DNA of 7,352 nt, from contig JASLAV010000268.1 of assembly GCA_030146905.1 (NCBI GenBank), positions 1-7,352 on the forward strand, written 5' to 3'. The stretch is from Lentzea sp. (GTDB taxonomy: Bacteria > Actinomycetota > Actinomycetes > Mycobacteriales > Pseudonocardiaceae). Shown in pieces: positions 5,165 to 7,352 of the stretch. The notes under the pieces are model-generated. The model was not told the origin of the DNA, did not search any database, and saw only the letters and a list, made by a program, of their open reading frames with translations. The first letter of the stretch is position 1; each line of letters starts with the position of its first letter. A program made the translations under genes and the position numbers.

Positions 5165-7318
5165 TCAGCGACCGGCCGCGTACGCCGCCAGCGATGCGAG
5201 CTGGGCGTGGCTCAGCGAAGGCCTGACCACGTCACGGGCCTTCGCGAGGTGCGCCTGCGTCACCTCGGCCGCGTCCAGCGACTCCCGCATCGCGGTCAGC
5301 GCGGCCTCGCGCACCAGCCCCGCGCAGTCCGCTGCCGAGTACATGTCCAGCTCACCGGCCAGCGCGGCCAGGTCCACGTCGTCGGCCAGCGGCGTGTTGC
5401 GCGACGCGGCCTTGAGGATCTCGGTGCGCGCGTCGGCGTCCGGCGGCGGCACGTAGACGAGGCGTTCCAGGCGGCCCGGCCGCAGCAGGGCGGGGTCGAT
5501 CAGCTCGGGGCGGTTGGTCGCGGCGATCACCACGACGTCCCGCATGGGCTCGACGCCGTCCAGCTCGGTCAGCAGCGCCGCCACCACCCGGTCCGCCACG
5601 CCGGCGTCGGACGACTGCCCCCGGCGCGGTGCCAGCGCGTCGACCTCGTCGAGGAAGACCAGGGCGGGTGCGGCGTCCGCCGCACGGCGGAAGAGCTCGC
5701 GGACCGCCCGTTCCGACTCGCCGACGAACTTGTCCATCAGCTCGGCGCCCTTGACCGTCAGGACGTTCAGCTGCCCCGACCCGGCCAGCGCGCGGACCAG
5801 GAACGTCTTGCCGCATCCGGGCGGGCCGTAGAGCAGCACACCGCGCGGCGGGTCCACGCCCAGCCGTGCGAAGGAGTCCGGGTAGCGCAGCGGCCAGAGG
5901 GCGGCCTCGGTCAGCGACTGCTTGACCTCCTTCATGTCGCCGACGTCGTCCAGCGTCAGCCCGCCGGTCTGGACCGTGTCGGAGGCGGACATCGAGATCG
6001 GCCGCACCGTGTTGAGGGCGCCCATCAGATCTTCCTGCCCCACACGGGGTTCCGCGGCCTCGCGCTGGCGCAACGCCGCGCGGACGGCGGCCTCCCGGCG
6101 CAACGCACACAGGTCGGCGGCCACGAACCCCGGCGTGCGCGCGGCCACCTCACCGAAGTCCACATCGGACTCAAGGGGAACGTCGCGCAGCAACACGCGC
6201 AGCAGCTCGGTGCGCCCGGCAGCGTCAGGCAGCGGCAGCGTCAGCTCGCGGTCCACCAGATCGGGTGCGCGCAGGCGTGCGTCCACCGACTCGGCCCTGG
6301 CAGAGGTGACCACCAGTGCGAGGTTGGGCCGCGACACGGCCGTGCGCAGGATGTCGAGGACGACGGTCGCGACCGGCGGCGGCGCGGTCGGCAGCAGCGC
6401 GTCGATGTCGGTGAGCAGCAGGACGGTGGGCTGCTCCGGCACCCCGGCGATCGCGTCACCGAGCTGCTTGGCCATGGCACCCGGCTCCAGCACGGCGATG
6501 CTGGGCGCGGCCAGCTCGACGACGTCCGCGCCGACGGACCGGGCGACGGCACGCACCAGCGTCGCCTTGCCGACCCCCTCCGGCCCGCTGACCATGGCGG
6601 CGAGACGGGCGGAGGCACCGAGCTTCGTGAGGAGCTCCGGCTGGCGGAACATCAGCTCAAGCCACTCGGTAAGACGTTTGGCCTGCTCACGCTGTCCCAC
6701 GAGATCCGCGACGGGCAGCGCGTCGTGCTTCTCCTGCACCACCACGGGCGTCACCTCGGCGGCGGGAGCGGAAGCCGAACGCCAGCCCACGACACTGGAC
6801 GGCTGCACGGCCACCGGCCCCGCGGGGTCGGTGGAGGTGATGGTGATCAGCTCGTTGGTCCACGTCATGCCGATGGCGTTGGACAACTTGCGCCGCGTCT
6901 CGGACAGGTTGGCACCAGGCGGCGGAGCCAGGTCCTGCGGCAGCAGGGACACGCTGTCGCCGACGGTGAGCACCTTGCCGGTCAGCGCCATGCGCACGTG
7001 GTCCGGCGTCAGCGCGGTGCTGGCCAGCCGTGACCCCGCGACGGTGATGGAGCGGGCACCGGCCACCTGCACGGGCGCGACCACGATCTCGGACCCCTCG
7101 GTGATGCCGAGGTTCGTGAGGGTGACGTCATCCACCACCACCACGCCGGGAGGCTGGTCGCCGGCGGCGGCGAGGGCGGCGCTGACGCGGGCGCCGGTGA
7201 GCTTCACCGCGTCCCAGGCGCGCAGGCCCAGGGCGTCGAGCACCTCGGGGTGGAGGCGGACGACACCGCGCCGGGTGTCCAGTGCGGACGGGGACAGGCG
7301 AGCCGTCAGCGTGATCAC
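5165..7318 (-). CDS. CDC48/p97-family AAA+ ATPase with two ATPase domains, the first degenerate
   Basis: A 717-residue AAA+ protein of the CDC48/p97 type, which forms ring assemblies that unfold or remodel proteins using ATP. Residues 1–~90 resemble the CDC48 N-domain barrel (RLHPEVLDALGLRAWDAVKL; ITEGSEIVVAPV), about 100–190 the second N-subdomain. D1 (about 205–435) has a Walker A-like GPEGVGKAT (245–253), but Ala252 replaces the usual Thr/Ser after Lys251. Its Walker B reads LLLTDID (300–306), with Thr303 where Asp is expected and Asp304 where Glu is expected, and the first arginine finger position is Leu354. D2 (about 455–700) looks fully active: GPPGCGKT (498–505), pore loop KFVG (530–533), LVFLDEVD with D557/E558, sensor N602, and arginine fingers R616 and R619. 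The start is GTG 7318 with TAGAGT seven bases upstream and no Shine-Dalgarno. The C-terminus is duplicated downstream as a remnant. The M. tuberculosis counterpart near the same gene set is Rv0435c. Its substrates are unknown. Confidence 0.93.
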   Translation of the reverse strand: MITLTARLSPSALDTRRGVVRLHPEVLDALGLRAWDAVKLTGARVSAALAAAGDQPPGVVVVDDVTLTNLGITEGSEIVVAPVQVAGARSITVAGSRLASTALTPDHVRMALTGKVLTVGDSVSLLPQDLAPPPGANLSETRRKLSNAIGMTWTNELITITSTDPAGPVAVQPSSVVGWRSASAPAAEVTPVVVQEKHDALPVADLVGQREQAKRLTEWLELMFRQPELLTKLGASARLAAMVSGPEGVGKATLVRAVARSVGADVVELAAPSIAVLEPGAMAKQLGDAIAGVPEQPTVLLLTDIDALLPTAPPPVATVVLDILRTAVSRPNLALVVTSARAESVDARLRAPDLVDRELTLPLPDAAGRTELLRVLLRDVPLESDVDFGEVAARTPGFVAADLCALRREAAVRAALRQREAAEPRVGQEDLMGALNTVRPISMSASDTVQTGGLTLDDVGDMKEVKQSLTEAALWPLRYPDSFARLGVDPPRGVLLYGPPGCGKTFLVRALAGSGQLNVLTVKGAELMDKFVGESERAVRELFRRAADAAPALVFLDEVDALAPRRGQSSDAGVADRVVAALLTELDGVEPMRDVVVIAATNRPELIDPALLRPGRLERLVYVPPPDADARTEILKAASRNTPLADDVDLAALAGELDMYSAADCAGLVREAALTAMRESLDAAEVTQAHLAKARDVVRPSLSHAQLASLAAYAAGR

Positions 7319-7325
7319 GACGACG

Positions 7326-7331
7326 ACTCTA
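7326..7331 (-). promoter_or_regulatory. Candidate -10 box of the CDC48-type gene (leaderless start)
   Basis: On the minus strand TAGAGT (7331–7326) lies seven bases before the GTG at 7318, so the transcript would begin at the start codon. The matching -35 box would fall at or beyond the window edge and cannot be judged. Confidence 0.45.
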
Positions 7332-7352
7332 GTTGCTCGCGGCGGGTGTGCC

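Noticed and set aside
4913..7033. A 706-codon open frame on the plus strand, antisense to the ATPase gene
   Set aside because: Its protein is a low-complexity Arg/His/Gly/Gln-rich string without domains, while the opposite strand encodes a clear AAA+ protein. It is a by-product of high GC content.

Overview
The window is high-GC DNA with strongly G/C-biased third codon positions, GTG starts, a thiC gene behind a TPP riboswitch, and the gene order peptide deformylase – DUF3263 protein – LytR_C membrane protein – two-ATPase-domain CDC48-family protein. That order is recalled from mycobacteria (Rv0429c–Rv0431 and Rv0435c of M. tuberculosis). The DNA is therefore from an actinobacterium. The overall look suggests a Pseudonocardiaceae-like genome, but the genus is an inference I cannot test here.

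Left third (1–2237). The 5' half of thiC runs leftward off the window. A complete TPP riboswitch lies upstream, and its 3' edge overlaps the Shine-Dalgarno sequence. Divergent from it, an uncharacterised protein with two CX2C-X10-CX2C zinc-ribbon motifs appears to be transcribed without a leader, from a promoter whose -35 region overlaps that of thiC. The last ~220 bases of this reading frame run antisense into a LysE/RhtB-family exporter gene on the minus strand, and codon usage changes sharply exactly there.

Middle (2238–3929). A 70-base divergent region between the exporter gene and an aldo/keto reductase gene holds a perfect 18-bp palindrome just after a TTGACC box, which looks like a MerR-type operator. 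The reductase gene ends convergently with the peptide deformylase gene def; the two stop codons share one CTAG. def and the next gene diverge from a ~110-base intergenic region.

Right half (3930–7352). A DUF3263 gene and a membrane-anchored LytR_C-domain gene (VirR-like by domain and position) form a tight two-gene operon that ends at a GC hairpin. Facing it is a 717-residue CDC48-family ATPase whose first ATPase domain has lost several catalytic residues while the second looks intact. Between them is the clearest anomaly of the window: about 290 bp of decayed tandem duplication comprising the 3' end of the CDC48-type gene plus its terminator hairpin, with at least one frameshift.

Functionally the window joins thiamin pyrimidine synthesis, small-molecule export, an oxidoreductase, N-terminal protein maturation, cell-envelope-related LytR_C function and AAA+ protein remodelling. 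Apart from the DUF3263–LytR_C operon, these are mostly single-gene transcription units. Several starts (999, 3821, 7318 and possibly 2308) sit 6–7 bases after a -10-like hexamer, which suggests leaderless mRNAs. I see no mobile element, CRISPR array, tRNA or rRNA.
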